55,693 bases of DNA from Burkholderiales bacterium (GTDB lineage: Bacteria > Pseudomonadota > Gammaproteobacteria > Burkholderiales > Burkholderiaceae_C), in assembly GCA_947453625.1 (NCBI GenBank), contig CANGHK010000034.1, positions 1-55,693 on the forward strand, written 5' to 3'. Below the pieces are notes generated by a model. It was not told the DNA's origin, searched no databases, and saw nothing but the letters and a program-made list of their open reading frames with translations. This document shows positions 16,819 to 30,295 of this stretch, one piece after another. The position numbers were made by a program, and so were the translations under genes. Numbering within the stretch: position 1 is the stretch's first letter; every line of letters starts with the position of its first letter.

Positions 16819-20702
<3,884 letters not shown>

Positions 20703-21386
20703 GGTCGGCCTCCGCACCCTGTTTTTTCGGCCCCGGACCGGGCATGAGCCGGCCCGGTCCTCCCGGCAGCCTGGGCGCCGAATGCCACCGGGAAACGCGC
20801 GGCAGGGGACGGCGCGGAAGTCTTGTCTTGTCCATCGGTCATCGCGGTCGAACCCTCTTGATGTCGGCAGGCCACTGCCCGCCTGGAACGCCGCACCAGA
20901 CCCTGGGCGAGCGCTGCCGAGAGAATACGTCCAGCGCGGGGCGGAAAATGGCGGCGCGCTGTAACGGCCTGTCTCACGCAGCGCCACATCGCGCCCGGTT
21001 AAGGCCGAACAAGCGGGCGACGGCCCGGCGGGCGGCCGCGCGGCACCGGTCCTGCCCGCCCGGGACAAGCAGAGGGCAGACAAGGGCTTTGATTTCCAGC
21101 GACGGCTACAGGCTCAGCACCGAGCGCCAGGGCGCCTGGCTGTTCAGGCGGCGCAGGCGGTTCACTGCCGGCGGGGTCGTCTTTGCCGCCGGCACGCTGG
21201 GCGCCAACCGCCGGCTGGCCGACTGCAAGCATGGTGGCTCACTGCCACGCATCAGCGGCCGGCCTGGCCCTCAACTTCTTGATCAAAGGCAAGAACAGCC
21301 CGCTGGCGCGCCGCACTGGCCGCCGGGCCGTCCCTACAATCCTGCGCAATTCGCTGGCTTCAGCGACAGCCCTGTGTGGAGTCTCG
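20703..21386. other. Long divergent intergenic region (hybrid kinase / MFS exporter)
   Basis: 684 nt without a gene I can support. Near the kinase start lies a GC hairpin (GGACCGGG at 20735-20742 with CCCGGTCC at 20753-20760), followed on the minus strand by an A-run and the ribosome binding site. The 9-mer GAATACGTC at 20923-20931 repeats the core of the palindrome upstream of urtA. TACAAT at 21335-21340 is a possible -10 box for the exporter, but without a clear -35 box. Open frames through the region are shadows without family similarity. Confidence 0.5.
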
Positions 21387-22802
21387 ATGTCAGCGGTTCT
21401 CGAATCGGCAGGTCCAGCGGCAGATCCGGCGGCATCACGGCGGCTGATGCCAGTGCTCTTCATCGGTGTCTTCATGGCGGCGCTAGACACCGCGGTCATC
21501 GCCCCGGCGATCCCGGCGCTGCGCGAGAGCTTCGGCCTGGACAACCGCGCCGTCGGGCTGGTGATGATCGTCTTCATCCTGTGCTCGCTGTCGAGCACCG
21601 CGCTGCTGGCCAACCTGGGCGACCGTTACGGGCGCCGGCCGGTCTACCTCGGCAGCATCGCCCTGTTCGCGCTGGGCTCATTGGTGATCGCGCTGTCGCC
21701 GAGCTTCTGGATGATCATCGTCGGCCGCGCGATCCAGGGCGTGGGCGGCGGCGGCATCATCCCGACCGCCAGCGCGGTGATCGGCGATGCGCTGCCGCCC
21801 AAGGAACGCGGCCGGGCGCTGGGCCTGATCGGCGCCACCTACGGCATGGCCTTCGTGCTGGGCCCGCCCATGGCCGCCTTGGTGATGGTCACGCTGAGCT
21901 GGCAGTGGATCTTCCTGGCCAACCTGCCGATCGCCGCCGCGGTGCTGTACCTGGGGGCGCGGGTGTTGCCGGTGCAGCGCGCGGCGGGCGTGCTGCCGCC
22001 GCTGGACTGGCGCGGCATCGTCCTGGTGTTCCTGCTGCTGAGCAGCCTGGTGCTGGGCATCACCCGGGTGGCTGACGGTTACACCGGCGCACTGCATTGG
22101 CCGGGCTTCCTGGCGCTGGCCGCGCTGCTGCTGCCGCTGCTGGTGCATGTGGAGCGGCAGGCCGAGCGCCGGGCCGAACGGCCGATGATCCCGCTGTCGC
22201 TTTTTGCCAACCGGCAACTCGTCACGACCTACCTGCTGACGCTGGGCGCGGGCTTCGGCATGGGCAGCGTGATCTTCCTGACCTCGATCGCCACGCTGGC
22301 CTACGGCGTGGCGCGGGCCCATGCCGGCTTCGTGCTGCTGCCGCTGGTGGTCTGCTCGATGCTGGGGTCGACAGGGTCGGGGCGGCTGTTGAACCGGCTC
22401 GGTGCGCGCCGGGTGATCATGGCCGGCTTCGCCCTGCTGGCGCTGGGCTACGGCGCGTCGGCCTTCACCGGCTTCGGACTGTGGGGCTTTCTGGTGGCGA
22501 CGATGCCGGTCGGCCTGGGCGTCGGGGTCGTCGTCGGCGGCGCCTTGCGCACGATCGCGATCGACGAAGCGCCGCTGGCGGTGCGCGGCGCGGCGCAGGG
22601 CCTGATCAACATCTTCACCAGCATAGGCACTTTGCTGTCGGCCACCGCCATCGGCGCGTTGGCCGACTTTGCCGGCGGCGGGGCCAGCGGCTTCGGCCTG
22701 GCCTACGCCACGGTGGCCGCGGCGATGCTGGTGATGCTGGCCATCACCCTGATGCTGCGCCGCGACGGTGCCGCGCTCGGGTCGGCCAGCGCGGTGTCGT
22801 AA
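21387..22802 (+). CDS. MFS efflux transporter, DHA2 type
   Basis: 471 residues with about 14 hydrophobic segments, the size of the 14-TM drug:H+ antiporter-2 group. Motifs: MAALDTAVIAPAIPAL in segment 1 (motif D1), GDRYGRRPVYLGS (motif A) and GATYGMAFVLGPPMAAL (antiporter motif C). It exports an unknown, probably amphiphilic compound across the inner membrane; no HlyD/EmrA partner is adjacent, so it probably works alone. I took ATG 21387, with GGAG 5 nt upstream, over longer open-frame starts because the family N-terminus begins there. Confidence 0.88.
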   Translation: MSAVLESAGPAADPAASRRLMPVLFIGVFMAALDTAVIAPAIPALRESFGLDNRAVGLVMIVFILCSLSSTALLANLGDRYGRRPVYLGSIALFALGSLVIALSPSFWMIIVGRAIQGVGGGGIIPTASAVIGDALPPKERGRALGLIGATYGMAFVLGPPMAALVMVTLSWQWIFLANLPIAAAVLYLGARVLPVQRAAGVLPPLDWRGIVLVFLLLSSLVLGITRVADGYTGALHWPGFLALAALLLPLLVHVERQAERRAERPMIPLSLFANRQLVTTYLLTLGAGFGMGSVIFLTSIATLAYGVARAHAGFVLLPLVVCSMLGSTGSGRLLNRLGARRVIMAGFALLALGYGASAFTGFGLWGFLVATMPVGLGVGVVVGGALRTIAIDEAPLAVRGAAQGLINIFTSIGTLLSATAIGALADFAGGGASGFGLAYATVAAAMLVMLAITLMLRRDGAALGSASAVS

Positions 22803-22808
22803 GCGGCT

Positions 22809-22838
22809 TTGGCGGCGGGGCGGCCGGCACGCCGCCAA
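22809..22838. terminator. Hairpin between convergent MFS and Bug-receptor genes
   Basis: Arms TTGGCGGCG (22809-22817) and CGCCGCCAA (22830-22838) form a perfect 9-bp stem with a 12-nt loop, 6 nt after the MFS stop and 12 nt after the stop of the opposing operon. No T-run. Position suggests a shared terminator. Confidence 0.5.
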
Positions 22839-22850
22839 GACCGTCGCTGC

Positions 22851-23858
22851 TCAGTCCAGCGTCGCCCCCGACGCCTTGACCGTCCTGGCCCACTTGTCGA
22901 CTTCGCCCTTCAGGAAGCCGCCGAAGGCCTCGGGCGTGTCCCACGACGCGGCGAAGCCCTGGGCGCTGAACTTCTCCTTGACCTGCGGCAACTGCATCGC
23001 CCTCTTCAGTTCCTCGCTCAGGCGGGCGATCACCGCGGGCGGGGTGCCGGCCGGGGCCAGCAAGCCGTTCCAGGCGAACACCGAATAGCCTGGCAAGCCG
23101 GACTCGGCGACGGTCGGCAGGTCGGGTGCGGCGGGTGAGCGCAGCGGGCTGGTCACAGCCAGCGCCTTCAATTTCCCCGCCTTCACGAAAGGCATCGCCG
23201 ACAGCATCGTGTCGAACATCAGCGGCACCTGGCCGCCGATCACGTCGGTCAGCGCCGGCGCGCTGCCTTTGTAGGGCACATGCGCCAGCTTGATGCCGGC
23301 CATCGCGTTGAACAACTCGCCCGACAGGTGGGTGGACTGGCCGTTGCCCGAGGAGGCGAAGTTCAGCGTGTCGGGCTTGGCCTTGGCCAGCGCGATCAGT
23401 TCGCGCACGCTGTTGGCGGGCAAGCCCGGCGTGGCCACCAGCACCAGCGGGCCCTGCGTCAGCAGCGTGACCGGCGCGAAATCCTTGACCACGTCGTAGC
23501 CGAGGTTCTTGAACAGCGTCCTGTTGATCGCATGCGCGGTCGTCGCCACCAGCAGCGTGTAGCCGTCGGCCGGCGCGCGGGCCACTGCCTCGGCGCCGAT
23601 GTTTCCGCCGGCGCCGGCCCGGTTGTCGATCACGAATTGCTGGCCGGTCGCCTCCGAAACCTGCTGGAACACGACCCGCGCGACGATGTCGGTCGGCCCG
23701 CCCGGCGGGTAGGGCACGATCACCCGGACCGGCCTGGCCGGGTAGGCCGCCGGGTTGGCCGCCGGGTTGGCGGTCTGGTTGGCGGCAATTTGAGCCAGCG
23801 CGGGAAGGCCGGCTGCCGCGAGCAGCAACGCCCCGGCCAAGGACCTGAATCGGGTCAT
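22851..23858 (-). CDS. Bug/TctC-family periplasmic solute receptor (1)
   Basis: 335 residues. A signal peptide (MTRFRSLAGALLLAAAGLPALAQ) is followed by a short Asn-Pro-Ala-Ala duplication and then the family start YPARPVRVIVPYPPGGPTDIVAR; further motifs FVIDNRAGAGGNIGAEAVA, LAHVPYKGSAPALTDVIGGQV. Binds a small carboxylate or similar ligand in the periplasm. The start at 23858 is chosen for GGAGAG upstream and a proper signal peptide; another ATG 18 nt earlier overlaps the previous stop. There is no TctA/TctB membrane pair in the window, so this is an orphan receptor, as in Bordetella and Cupriavidus. Last gene of the large catabolic operon. Confidence 0.9.
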   Translation of the reverse strand: MTRFRSLAGALLLAAAGLPALAQIAANQTANPAANPAAYPARPVRVIVPYPPGGPTDIVARVVFQQVSEATGQQFVIDNRAGAGGNIGAEAVARAPADGYTLLVATTAHAINRTLFKNLGYDVVKDFAPVTLLTQGPLVLVATPGLPANSVRELIALAKAKPDTLNFASSGNGQSTHLSGELFNAMAGIKLAHVPYKGSAPALTDVIGGQVPLMFDTMLSAMPFVKAGKLKALAVTSPLRSPAAPDLPTVAESGLPGYSVFAWNGLLAPAGTPPAVIARLSEELKRAMQLPQVKEKFSAQGFAASWDTPEAFGGFLKGEVDKWARTVKASGATLD

Positions 23859-23872
23859 TCGACTCTCCGGTG

Positions 23873-24874
23873 TCATTCCAGCTTCACGCCGGTGGCTGCG
23901 GCCACCCGGGCCCATTTCTGCAATTCGGCGCTGATGACCTGGGTGAACTGCTCGGGCGTGCCGCCTGCCGGCTCGGCGCCCTGGTCCAGGAACAGCTTCT
24001 CGACCTCGGGCAGTTTCAGGATCGCCGACACCTGGCGCTGCAGCAGCTCGACGATGGCCTTGGGTGTGCCGGCGGGCGCCAGCATGCCGAACCAGGCCGA
24101 CGACTCATAGCCCGGCACGCCGGCCTCGGCCATCGTCGGGATCTCCGGCGCGCCGGGCCAGCGCCTGGCGGTCGTCACCGCCAGCGCGCGGATCTTGCCT
24201 GCGCGGATATGGTTGATCGACGACGGCAGGTTGTCGAAGCCGACCTGGATCTGCCCGCCCATCAAGTCGATCAGCATCGGGCCACCGCCTTTGTAGGGCA
24301 CATGCACCAGGTCGACCTGGGCCAGGGTCTTCAACAACTCGCCGCTCATGTGCGGCGAGCCGCCCAGGCTGGTCGAGCCGAAGTTGATCGTGCCCGGCTT
24401 GGCCCGGGCCGCCGCCAGCAGCTCGGCCACGCTCTTGATCGGGACCTGGGTGTTGGCGACAAGCACATTGGGCGTGGTCGCCACCAGCGTGATCGGCGCG
24501 AAATCCTTGATCGCGTCGTAGGGCGCCGGCTTTTGCAGCACCGGCAGGATGCCGTGGGTGGCGATGGACGCGAACACCAGCGTGTAGCCGTCGGGTGCCG
24601 AGCGCGCGACCGCCTGGGCCCCGATCACGCCGCCAGCGCCAGCCCGGTTCTCGATCACCACGGCCTGCTTCAAGCGCTCGGCCAGGCGCGGCGCTATCGC
24701 GCGCGCCAGCAGGTCGGTCGTGCCGCCCGGCGGGTAGGGCACGACCAGGCGGACAGGCTTGTCGGGGTAGTCGGCGGCGGCAGCCCGTGCCGGCGTCAAG
24801 GCCAGCGCCAGCGGGACCGCCGCGCCGCACATCCAGCTCAGCCAGCCCAGCCAGGCTCGGCGCATCGGTGTCAT
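23873..24874 (-). CDS. Bug/TctC-family periplasmic solute receptor (2)
   Basis: 333 residues with signal peptide ([25 protein letters not shown]) and the family pattern [71 protein letters not shown]. Paralogous to the following receptor but clearly diverged, so the pair may bind different ligands or stages of one pathway. GGGAG lies 8 nt upstream of ATG 24874. It follows the SDR gene by 22 nt and precedes receptor 1 by 14 nt. Confidence 0.9.
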   Translation of the reverse strand: MTPMRRAWLGWLSWMCGAAVPLALALTPARAAAADYPDKPVRLVVPYPPGGTTDLLARAIAPRLAERLKQAVVIENRAGAGGVIGAQAVARSAPDGYTLVFASIATHGILPVLQKPAPYDAIKDFAPITLVATTPNVLVANTQVPIKSVAELLAAARAKPGTINFGSTSLGGSPHMSGELLKTLAQVDLVHVPYKGGGPMLIDLMGGQIQVGFDNLPSSINHIRAGKIRALAVTTARRWPGAPEIPTMAEAGVPGYESSAWFGMLAPAGTPKAIVELLQRQVSAILKLPEVEKLFLDQGAEPAGGTPEQFTQVISAELQKWARVAAATGVKLE

Positions 24875-24896
24875 GGTCGCATCTCCCGGCGCGGGG

Positions 24897-25985
24897 TCAA
24901 CGCGGCAGCAGGCGTTCGGCCTGCATCCGCGCCAGCCAATGGTGTAGCGAATCTTCGGTGTCCTCGCAATCCGCAAAGCCATGCTGGCGCAGCTTGATCG
25001 AGCTCAGCACCGAGTTGGCTGGCTGGGCCAGGCCATGGGCCAGCGCGCGATCGGTGAACTGCCAGGAACTGCCTATCATCTGCGCCAGGCTCAGCGGCCG
25101 CAGGCCATGCTTGTCGACGATGCGCTGCCAGACCGCCTCCAAGGCCGGCATCTGGCTCGTCAGTTCCAGCGGCTCGTCCTCGCCCACCGCCATGCCGAAG
25201 CGCTGCGCGATCGACGACCAGAGGTCTTGCCAGACCAGCATGTCGCCGTTGACCACGTTGTAGGTCTCGTTGGCGGCGATCTCGTGCGTGGCGGCGAACT
25301 CGGCGGCGCGGGCGATCAGCCGGCTGTCGCTGGCGGCGTTGACGCAGCGCCCACCGCCCGGGAATTTCAGCGGCTGGCCCAGCTCGCGCTGCAGCGCCGC
25401 GTAAGCGCCTATGGCCGCGACCGCGTTCATCGGGCTGCCTATCGCATAGCCGAAGATCAGCTGCGGGCGCAGCACCGTGAAGGTCCAGGCCGCATGCGGC
25501 TGGCGCTGGCGCAGCAGGTCTTCCTGCAGCCAGTAGAAATTCTCATGCGCATGGCGCGGCCAGCGCTCCTTGGCCGGCACCGGCGCCGGCGTCACATGGC
25601 CGCCGTAAGCCTTGGTGCCCTGCATCAGCGTGATGTGGCGCAGGCCTTTGGCGGCCGGTTGCAGCGCATCGAGCAGGTTGCGCAGCATCGCTTCGTTGAC
25701 CGCCATCTGGCGTGGGTCGCGCCAGCCCGCCACCAGTTCGGGCAACTCGTAGAGCGCGGCAAACATCACATGCGTGACCTCGCTCAAGTGGGGCGCGGCA
25801 GCGGCACAGGCCGCGGCATCGGTCAGGTCCAGCGCGACATGGTGCACGCCGTCGGGCAGCGGCGATGGGCGGCGCGACAAGGCCAGCACCTGCCAGTCGG
25901 GCAGCGCCGCGAAATGCTCGACGGCGGCAGCGCCGACCACGCCGCTGGCGCCGGCGATCAGCAGGGTGTGCTTCTTGCGCGTCAT
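24897..25985 (-). CDS. SDR-family reductase, PRISE-like
   Basis: 362 residues. N-terminal Rossmann motif [13 protein letters not shown] after a beta strand ([10 protein letters not shown]) fits atypical/extended SDRs, and the phrase [13 protein letters not shown] holds the Tyr of the NFYxxED signature known from progesterone 5-beta-reductase/iridoid synthase-like (PRISE) enzymes. These reduce activated C=C bonds of enones or handle terpenoid aldehydes with NADPH. The start overlaps the stop of the AtuA small-subunit gene (ATGA). In context, a reductive step on an unsaturated intermediate is likely, substrate unknown. Confidence 0.82.
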   Translation of the reverse strand: MTRKKHTLLIAGASGVVGAAAVEHFAALPDWQVLALSRRPSPLPDGVHHVALDLTDAAACAAAAPHLSEVTHVMFAALYELPELVAGWRDPRQMAVNEAMLRNLLDALQPAAKGLRHITLMQGTKAYGGHVTPAPVPAKERWPRHAHENFYWLQEDLLRQRQPHAAWTFTVLRPQLIFGYAIGSPMNAVAAIGAYAALQRELGQPLKFPGGGRCVNAASDSRLIARAAEFAATHEIAANETYNVVNGDMLVWQDLWSSIAQRFGMAVGEDEPLELTSQMPALEAVWQRIVDKHGLRPLSLAQMIGSSWQFTDRALAHGLAQPANSVLSSIKLRQHGFADCEDTEDSLHHWLARMQAERLLPR

Positions 25986-26359
25986 GACGCGACCGCCTCG
26001 GCCGGGCGCAGCAGGTGGGCGCCGTGCAGCTTGGCACGCAGCGCCTCGGGCACCTCGAGCTCGAAGCCGAGCACCGCGGCCGACAGCGCCTTGCCGTAGT
26101 TGTCCAGGCACAGGCTGCGCGAGACACCCCCGCCCAGCGCGCCGTGGCAGACGAAGTTCATCGCCTCCAGGTTGTCGACCTCGTAGCGCAAGACCTCGCC
26201 CTTGATCACGCCGCGGTAGAAGGCCTTGAAACGCTCGGCCGTCAGCTGCGCCTTGAGCAGCGGGTAGAACTCGGGCTCGTAGGCGAAGACGGCGATGTTC
26301 GAGGTGTTGCCCTTGTCACCGGAGCGGGTGTGGGCCAGGTGCTGGAGTTTGACTTGCAT
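25982..26359 (-). CDS. AtuA-related small protein (C-terminal domain of DUF1446 enzymes)
   Basis: 125 residues: LQHLAHTRSGDKGNTSNIAVFAY is the hallmark of the AtuA C-terminal domain, normally fused to the large domain in AtuA of Pseudomonas. Here it is a separate gene starting 2 nt after the large-subunit gene, so the two products presumably form one enzyme. AtuA belongs to the citronellol/geraniol (acyclic terpene) utilisation cluster, with no defined reaction. The stop overlaps the SDR start. Confidence 0.88.
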   Translation of the reverse strand: MQVKLQHLAHTRSGDKGNTSNIAVFAYEPEFYPLLKAQLTAERFKAFYRGVIKGEVLRYEVDNLEAMNFVCHGALGGGVSRSLCLDNYGKALSAAVLGFELEVPEALRAKLHGAHLLRPAEAVAS

Positions 26360-26361
26360 GC

Positions 26362-27717
26362 TCAGCTTTCAAAGTAGGTGATGGAGGCCGGCACCTGCTC
26401 GCGCGGCACCAGCGACGACCAGACGCCTATCACCTCGCGGGTGCGGTCGGCATGCGGCACGCGCTTGCCGGTGTGGGCGATGCCCGACACCGCCATGCCG
26501 TCGACCTCGCGCCCGACCTTGACCGCCTCCTCGCGGGTGGCGGTGCGGGCCGCGACGCGCACCGCGATCTCGTAGGGCTCGGGCGCGTCGTCGGGCGTGG
26601 CGGCGCCGTGGATCGCGTTCAGGCCCAGGAAGTCGACGCGGTACTCTTCGGCCTTCAGGCCGACGATGCGGAATCGCTCTTCCAGGATCTTCTTGGCCAG
26701 CTGGGCCCGCCGCAGCGCGCCCGGTCCGGCGTAGAAGAACATGTCCTCGCCGATGAAGCCCTCGGTACAGCCTATCGAGACCTTCAGCGTCGGCGTGCGC
26801 GGCTTGCCGCCGATGTTCGTGACGCGAACGCGGTCCGGGCCGATCTGTTCGATCCTGGCGCTGGTGAAGTCGACCACCACGTCGGGCGTCAGGTAGTTGG
26901 CGGGGTCGTGCACCTCGTAGAGCATCTGCTCCTTGACGGTCTGCAGCGTCACCGCGCCGCCCGTGCCGGCCACCTTGGTGATCACCGCGCTGCCGTCCTC
27001 GTCGACCTCGGCGATCGGGAAACCGAAGTTCCAGGGTTCGGGCACATCCTTGAAACCGGGGTCGGAGAAGTAGCCGCCGGTGACCTGCGCGCCGCATTCC
27101 AGCAAATGGCCCAGCCCCATGCCCTGGCCCAGCTTGACATGGTCCAGCGGGTCCCAGCCAAACTCGTACATCATCGGTGCCATGAAGATGGACGGGTCGG
27201 CGACGCGGCCGGTGACGACGATGCGGGCGCCCGCCTTCAAGGCCTCGACGATGGGTTCGGCGCCGAGGTAGACCTCGGCCGAGATCAGCGTGGGTTTGAG
27301 CGTCGAAGTCGGCAGGCCGTTCTCGAGGATTCGGTCGGTGAGCTCCAGCACCCGGTCGGTGATCAGCGCGCCGTTGACCGACGCGACCTTGACCCCCTTG
27401 TGCCCAAGCTCGCGCAGCCAATGGACGATGCGCCTGGCGGCGGCGTCGGGGTTGATCCAGCCCTGGTTGCTGATGATCCGGGTACCGTTGCGCAGGCAGG
27501 CCGGCAGCACCGCGCGCATGCGGTCGTCGAGGTAGGTGTCGTAGCCCTCGAAGCTCGGGTCGCGGCGGGCCCGCACCTGCGCGGCCGACACCGTGGCTTC
27601 GGCCATGGTCTCGAAACACAGGTAGTCGAGCGCGCCATGTTCGGCACTCAGCGCGGCGGGTTCGACCCTATCCCCCCACCAGGCGGCACCCGCGCCTATG
27701 CGTATCGTTCTTGTCAT
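26362..27717 (-). CDS. AtuA-family (DUF1446) large protein
   Basis: 451 residues matching the large N-terminal domain of acyclic-terpene-utilisation protein AtuA: RIGAGAAWWGDRVEPA, LDYLCFETMAEATVS, GTRIISNQGWINPDAA, GARIVVTGRVADPS, CGAQVTGGYFSDPG. The biochemical activity of the family is not established; it occurs in clusters with acyl-CoA enzymes. The start at 27717 overlaps the acyl-CoA ligase stop by one base (TGATG). Split from its C-terminal domain, which is the next gene. Confidence 0.88.
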   Translation of the reverse strand: MTRTIRIGAGAAWWGDRVEPAALSAEHGALDYLCFETMAEATVSAAQVRARRDPSFEGYDTYLDDRMRAVLPACLRNGTRIISNQGWINPDAAARRIVHWLRELGHKGVKVASVNGALITDRVLELTDRILENGLPTSTLKPTLISAEVYLGAEPIVEALKAGARIVVTGRVADPSIFMAPMMYEFGWDPLDHVKLGQGMGLGHLLECGAQVTGGYFSDPGFKDVPEPWNFGFPIAEVDEDGSAVITKVAGTGGAVTLQTVKEQMLYEVHDPANYLTPDVVVDFTSARIEQIGPDRVRVTNIGGKPRTPTLKVSIGCTEGFIGEDMFFYAGPGALRRAQLAKKILEERFRIVGLKAEEYRVDFLGLNAIHGAATPDDAPEPYEIAVRVAARTATREEAVKVGREVDGMAVSGIAHTGKRVPHADRTREVIGVWSSLVPREQVPASITYFES

Positions 27718-29888
27718 CAGGATTCCTCTGTTGCGTCTGCTGCTGCGGCGGCGGCGGCCCCAGCGGAAATTCGGACTTCCTGGAACACCACCGCGTCGAC
27801 CGCCAGGCAGCCCTCGCCCCGCGCGCCGACGATCACCGGGTTGATGTCGAGCTGGGTGATGCCCAGCGCGTCCTTGGCCATCAGCTCGCCCACCGCCACC
27901 ACGCTGCGGCAGAAGGCGGCGACATCGAGCGGCGGCTCGCCACGCACGCCGTCCAGCAGCGGCGCGATGCGCAGGCGGCGCAAGGCGCGCTCGACCTGGG
28001 CGCCGTCGAAGGGCGGCAGCAGCAGTTGCACATCGGGCATCGCCTCGACGTACTTGCCGCCGTCACCCACCAGCACGACCGGGCCGAACACCGGGTCGTG
28101 CCGCGCACCGATCATCAGCTCGCGGCGGCCGCGCACCATTTCGGCCACGATCACGCCGCTGAGGTGGACGCCAGCGGCGTCGGCCGCGAGTGTCACCTCG
28201 CGCCAGGCCGCGGCCACCGAGGCGGCGTCGCCCAGCCCCACCCGCACCAGCCCGAGCTCGGACTTGTGCGAGGCGTCGGCGGTGCAGCCCTTGACGACCA
28301 CGGTCTGGCCGCCCAGCACCGCGAGGGCCGCGAAGGCCGCGAAGGCCGCCACGGCCTCGGCCTCGGTCTGGCACAGCTGGTGCCTGGCCACCGTCACGCC
28401 GTGGCCGGCCAGCAGCGCCAGGCTGGACGCCTCGTCGAGCATGGCCGCCGGCCCGGCCCGCCGCGGCCGGCGCGGTGCCGGCAGATCGCGCGCGGCGGCC
28501 GCCGCCTGCAGTTCGGCATGCGACAGGAACTGGCCTAGCGCGCGCACCGCTTCGCCCTCGGTCGGGTAGACCGGCAGGCCCAGCACCTTGAAGCAGTCGG
28601 ACACGCTGCGCTGCGGTGCGGCCACCACCAGCGGCTTGCCGGTCTGCGCGGCAAAGCGCGCGGTGTCGCTGGCGAAAGCGTCGACGTCGTAGCCGGCACC
28701 GGCCACCGCGATGCCGATCAAAAAGGCATCGGCGGCCGGGTCGCGCGCGATCGGCGGCAGGATGGCGCCGAACAAGCGGCTGTTGCTGAGCAGCGCGGCG
28801 GTGATGTCGACCGGGTTGGTGGTGGTCGCGAAGCCCGGCAGGATGGCCTTGAGTTCGTCCTGGGTGCTGGCCAGCAGCGGCTCCAGCGGCATGTTGGCCA
28901 GGCTGGCCGCGTCGGCCGTCAACACGCACACCGCGCCCGAGTTGCTGATCGCCACCAGCCGACGGCCGGCCGGCCGCCAGCCCTTCAGGTAGAGCTGTGC
29001 CGAGTCGACCATCTCGGCCATGCTCTGCACGCGCCAGATGCCATGCTCGGCCAGAAACGCGTCGACGGCGCGGTCCTCGTTGGCCAGCGCGCCGGTGTGC
29101 GATTGCGCCGCCTGCTGGCCCGCCGCGCTGCGGCCGGACTTGAGCACGACGATGGGCAGCTGGCGCTGGCGCGCGACACGCGCCGCCTCGGCCAGGTTCC
29201 AGGGGTCGGGGATGCCTTCGAGGTAGAGCAGCAGCAGCTTGAGCGCGGGGTCCTCGGCGACGACGGTGGCGAGCTCGCAGACCGTGACGTCGCAGTCGTT
29301 GCCGGTCGAATGCGCATGCCGCACCCCTATGCCCTGGGCCCGCAGCAGGCCATAGGGCACCACGCCCATCGCGCCGCTCTGGCTGATGATGCCGACCGGG
29401 CCGTCGGCGGGCGCGACCTCGGTGAACATGGTCGAGAAGCTGGCCACCGCGCCGCTGCCGAAGTTGGCCAGCCCCTGCGAGTTGGGCCCGACCACGCGCA
29501 TGCCGCGCTGGCGGGCGCGGGCGGCCATCGCCATCTCACGCGACTTGCCGTCGGGGTCGGTCTCGCCGAAGCCCGAACTCATCACGATGCACAGCGCCAC
29601 CCCGGCCAGGCCGCAGGCGTCGACCGCGGCCAAAGCCTGATCGCCCGCCACCGCGACGATCACCACATCGGGTGTTTCAGGCAGCGCCTGAAGGTCGGGG
29701 TAGCAGCGCAGGCCCTGCACCTCGTCGCGGGTCGGGTTGATCGGGTAGACCGCGCCTTTGAAGCCGAAGCGGGCCAGGTAGGCCAGCGGCCGGCCGCCGA
29801 TCTTGTGCGGATTCTCGGAAGCGCCGATCACGGCGATGGAGCGCGGTGCCAGCGCAAGGCGCAGCGCGCTTCGGGGGTCAGCAGACAT
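27717..29888 (-). CDS. ADP-forming acyl-CoA synthetase (acetate--CoA ligase family, alpha-beta fusion)
   Basis: 723 residues. CoA-binding Rossmann start SIAVIGASENPHKIGGRPL (about 15-35), succinyl-CoA-ligase-like domains with GIISQSGAMGVVPYG and the active-site histidine motif SHTGALA (His264), and a C-terminal ATP-grasp domain from about 500 (LLAGHGVTVARHQLC, VVKGCTADASHKSELGLVRVGL, ELMIGARHDPVFGPVVLVGDGG). It activates a carboxylic acid with ATP and CoA, giving ADP and phosphate. The start at ATG 29888 overlaps the DUF35 gene end by 11 nt. Probably the first committed CoA step of the pathway; the substrate acid is unknown. Confidence 0.9.
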   Translation of the reverse strand: MSADPRSALRLALAPRSIAVIGASENPHKIGGRPLAYLARFGFKGAVYPINPTRDEVQGLRCYPDLQALPETPDVVIVAVAGDQALAAVDACGLAGVALCIVMSSGFGETDPDGKSREMAMAARARQRGMRVVGPNSQGLANFGSGAVASFSTMFTEVAPADGPVGIISQSGAMGVVPYGLLRAQGIGVRHAHSTGNDCDVTVCELATVVAEDPALKLLLLYLEGIPDPWNLAEAARVARQRQLPIVVLKSGRSAAGQQAAQSHTGALANEDRAVDAFLAEHGIWRVQSMAEMVDSAQLYLKGWRPAGRRLVAISNSGAVCVLTADAASLANMPLEPLLASTQDELKAILPGFATTTNPVDITAALLSNSRLFGAILPPIARDPAADAFLIGIAVAGAGYDVDAFASDTARFAAQTGKPLVVAAPQRSVSDCFKVLGLPVYPTEGEAVRALGQFLSHAELQAAAAARDLPAPRRPRRAGPAAMLDEASSLALLAGHGVTVARHQLCQTEAEAVAAFAAFAALAVLGGQTVVVKGCTADASHKSELGLVRVGLGDAASVAAAWREVTLAADAAGVHLSGVIVAEMVRGRRELMIGARHDPVFGPVVLVGDGGKYVEAMPDVQLLLPPFDGAQVERALRRLRIAPLLDGVRGEPPLDVAAFCRSVVAVGELMAKDALGITQLDINPVIVGARGEGCLAVDAVVFQEVRISAGAAAAAAADATEES

Positions 29889-30252
29889 CAGGAACCTTGT
29901 TGAAGTAGGGGAGCGGGCGGCCGGCCAGGGTCTCGATGCGGCCAATGACGGCGTCACCGATGCGCAGCGACGGGTCGCCATGGGCCATGACCCGGAAACC
30001 TTCGGCCAGGTCGACCAGCACGATGGCGTAGGGCGTGATGGCACGGAATTCATCGCTGGGCGCGCGTTGCACCAGCGTGTGGGCATGCACCGTGCCGAGG
30101 CCACCGGAGACGCTTTGCCGCGGCTCGGCACCACCGCAAGCCGGGCAGAAGCTGCGCTGGAAGTAGAAGACATGGCCGCAGGACTGGCAATGCTGAAAGA
30201 CGATGCGGTCGCCGCCGCGGGTCCAGTCGGACGAAACCAGGGTGTCACTCAT
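29878..30252 (-). CDS. DUF35 zinc-ribbon/OB-fold protein, partner of the thiolase-like protein
   Basis: 124 residues. The N-terminal rubredoxin-like zinc ribbon has C22, C25, C36, C39 (HCQSCGHVFYFQRSFCPACG) and the OB-fold follows (GTVHAHTLV, ITPYAIVLVDLAEGFRVMAH). DUF35 proteins bind SCP2-type thiolases and related aldolases (Ltp2, archaeal HMG-CoA synthase complex) and bring the CoA substrate. ATG 30252 with GGGAG upstream is preferred over longer starts. It lies 43 nt after the thiolase-like gene and is almost certainly its partner. Confidence 0.88.
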   Translation of the reverse strand: MSDTLVSSDWTRGGDRIVFQHCQSCGHVFYFQRSFCPACGGAEPRQSVSGGLGTVHAHTLVQRAPSDEFRAITPYAIVLVDLAEGFRVMAHGDPSLRIGDAVIGRIETLAGRPLPYFNKVPDVC

Positions 30253-30295
30253 TCGGCACGCTCCCTGGCCCAACGCGAACGGTGAAGGGGCCGCG

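Noticed and set aside
20744-22075. Plus-strand ORF running through the kinase-MFS gap into the exporter
   Set aside because: Different frame from the exporter, no family similarity, and the exporter has its own ribosome binding site at 21378.
29043-29903. Plus-strand ORFs of 280-500 codons within the catabolic operon
   Set aside because: Shadows of the acyl-CoA ligase and neighbouring genes; no motif.
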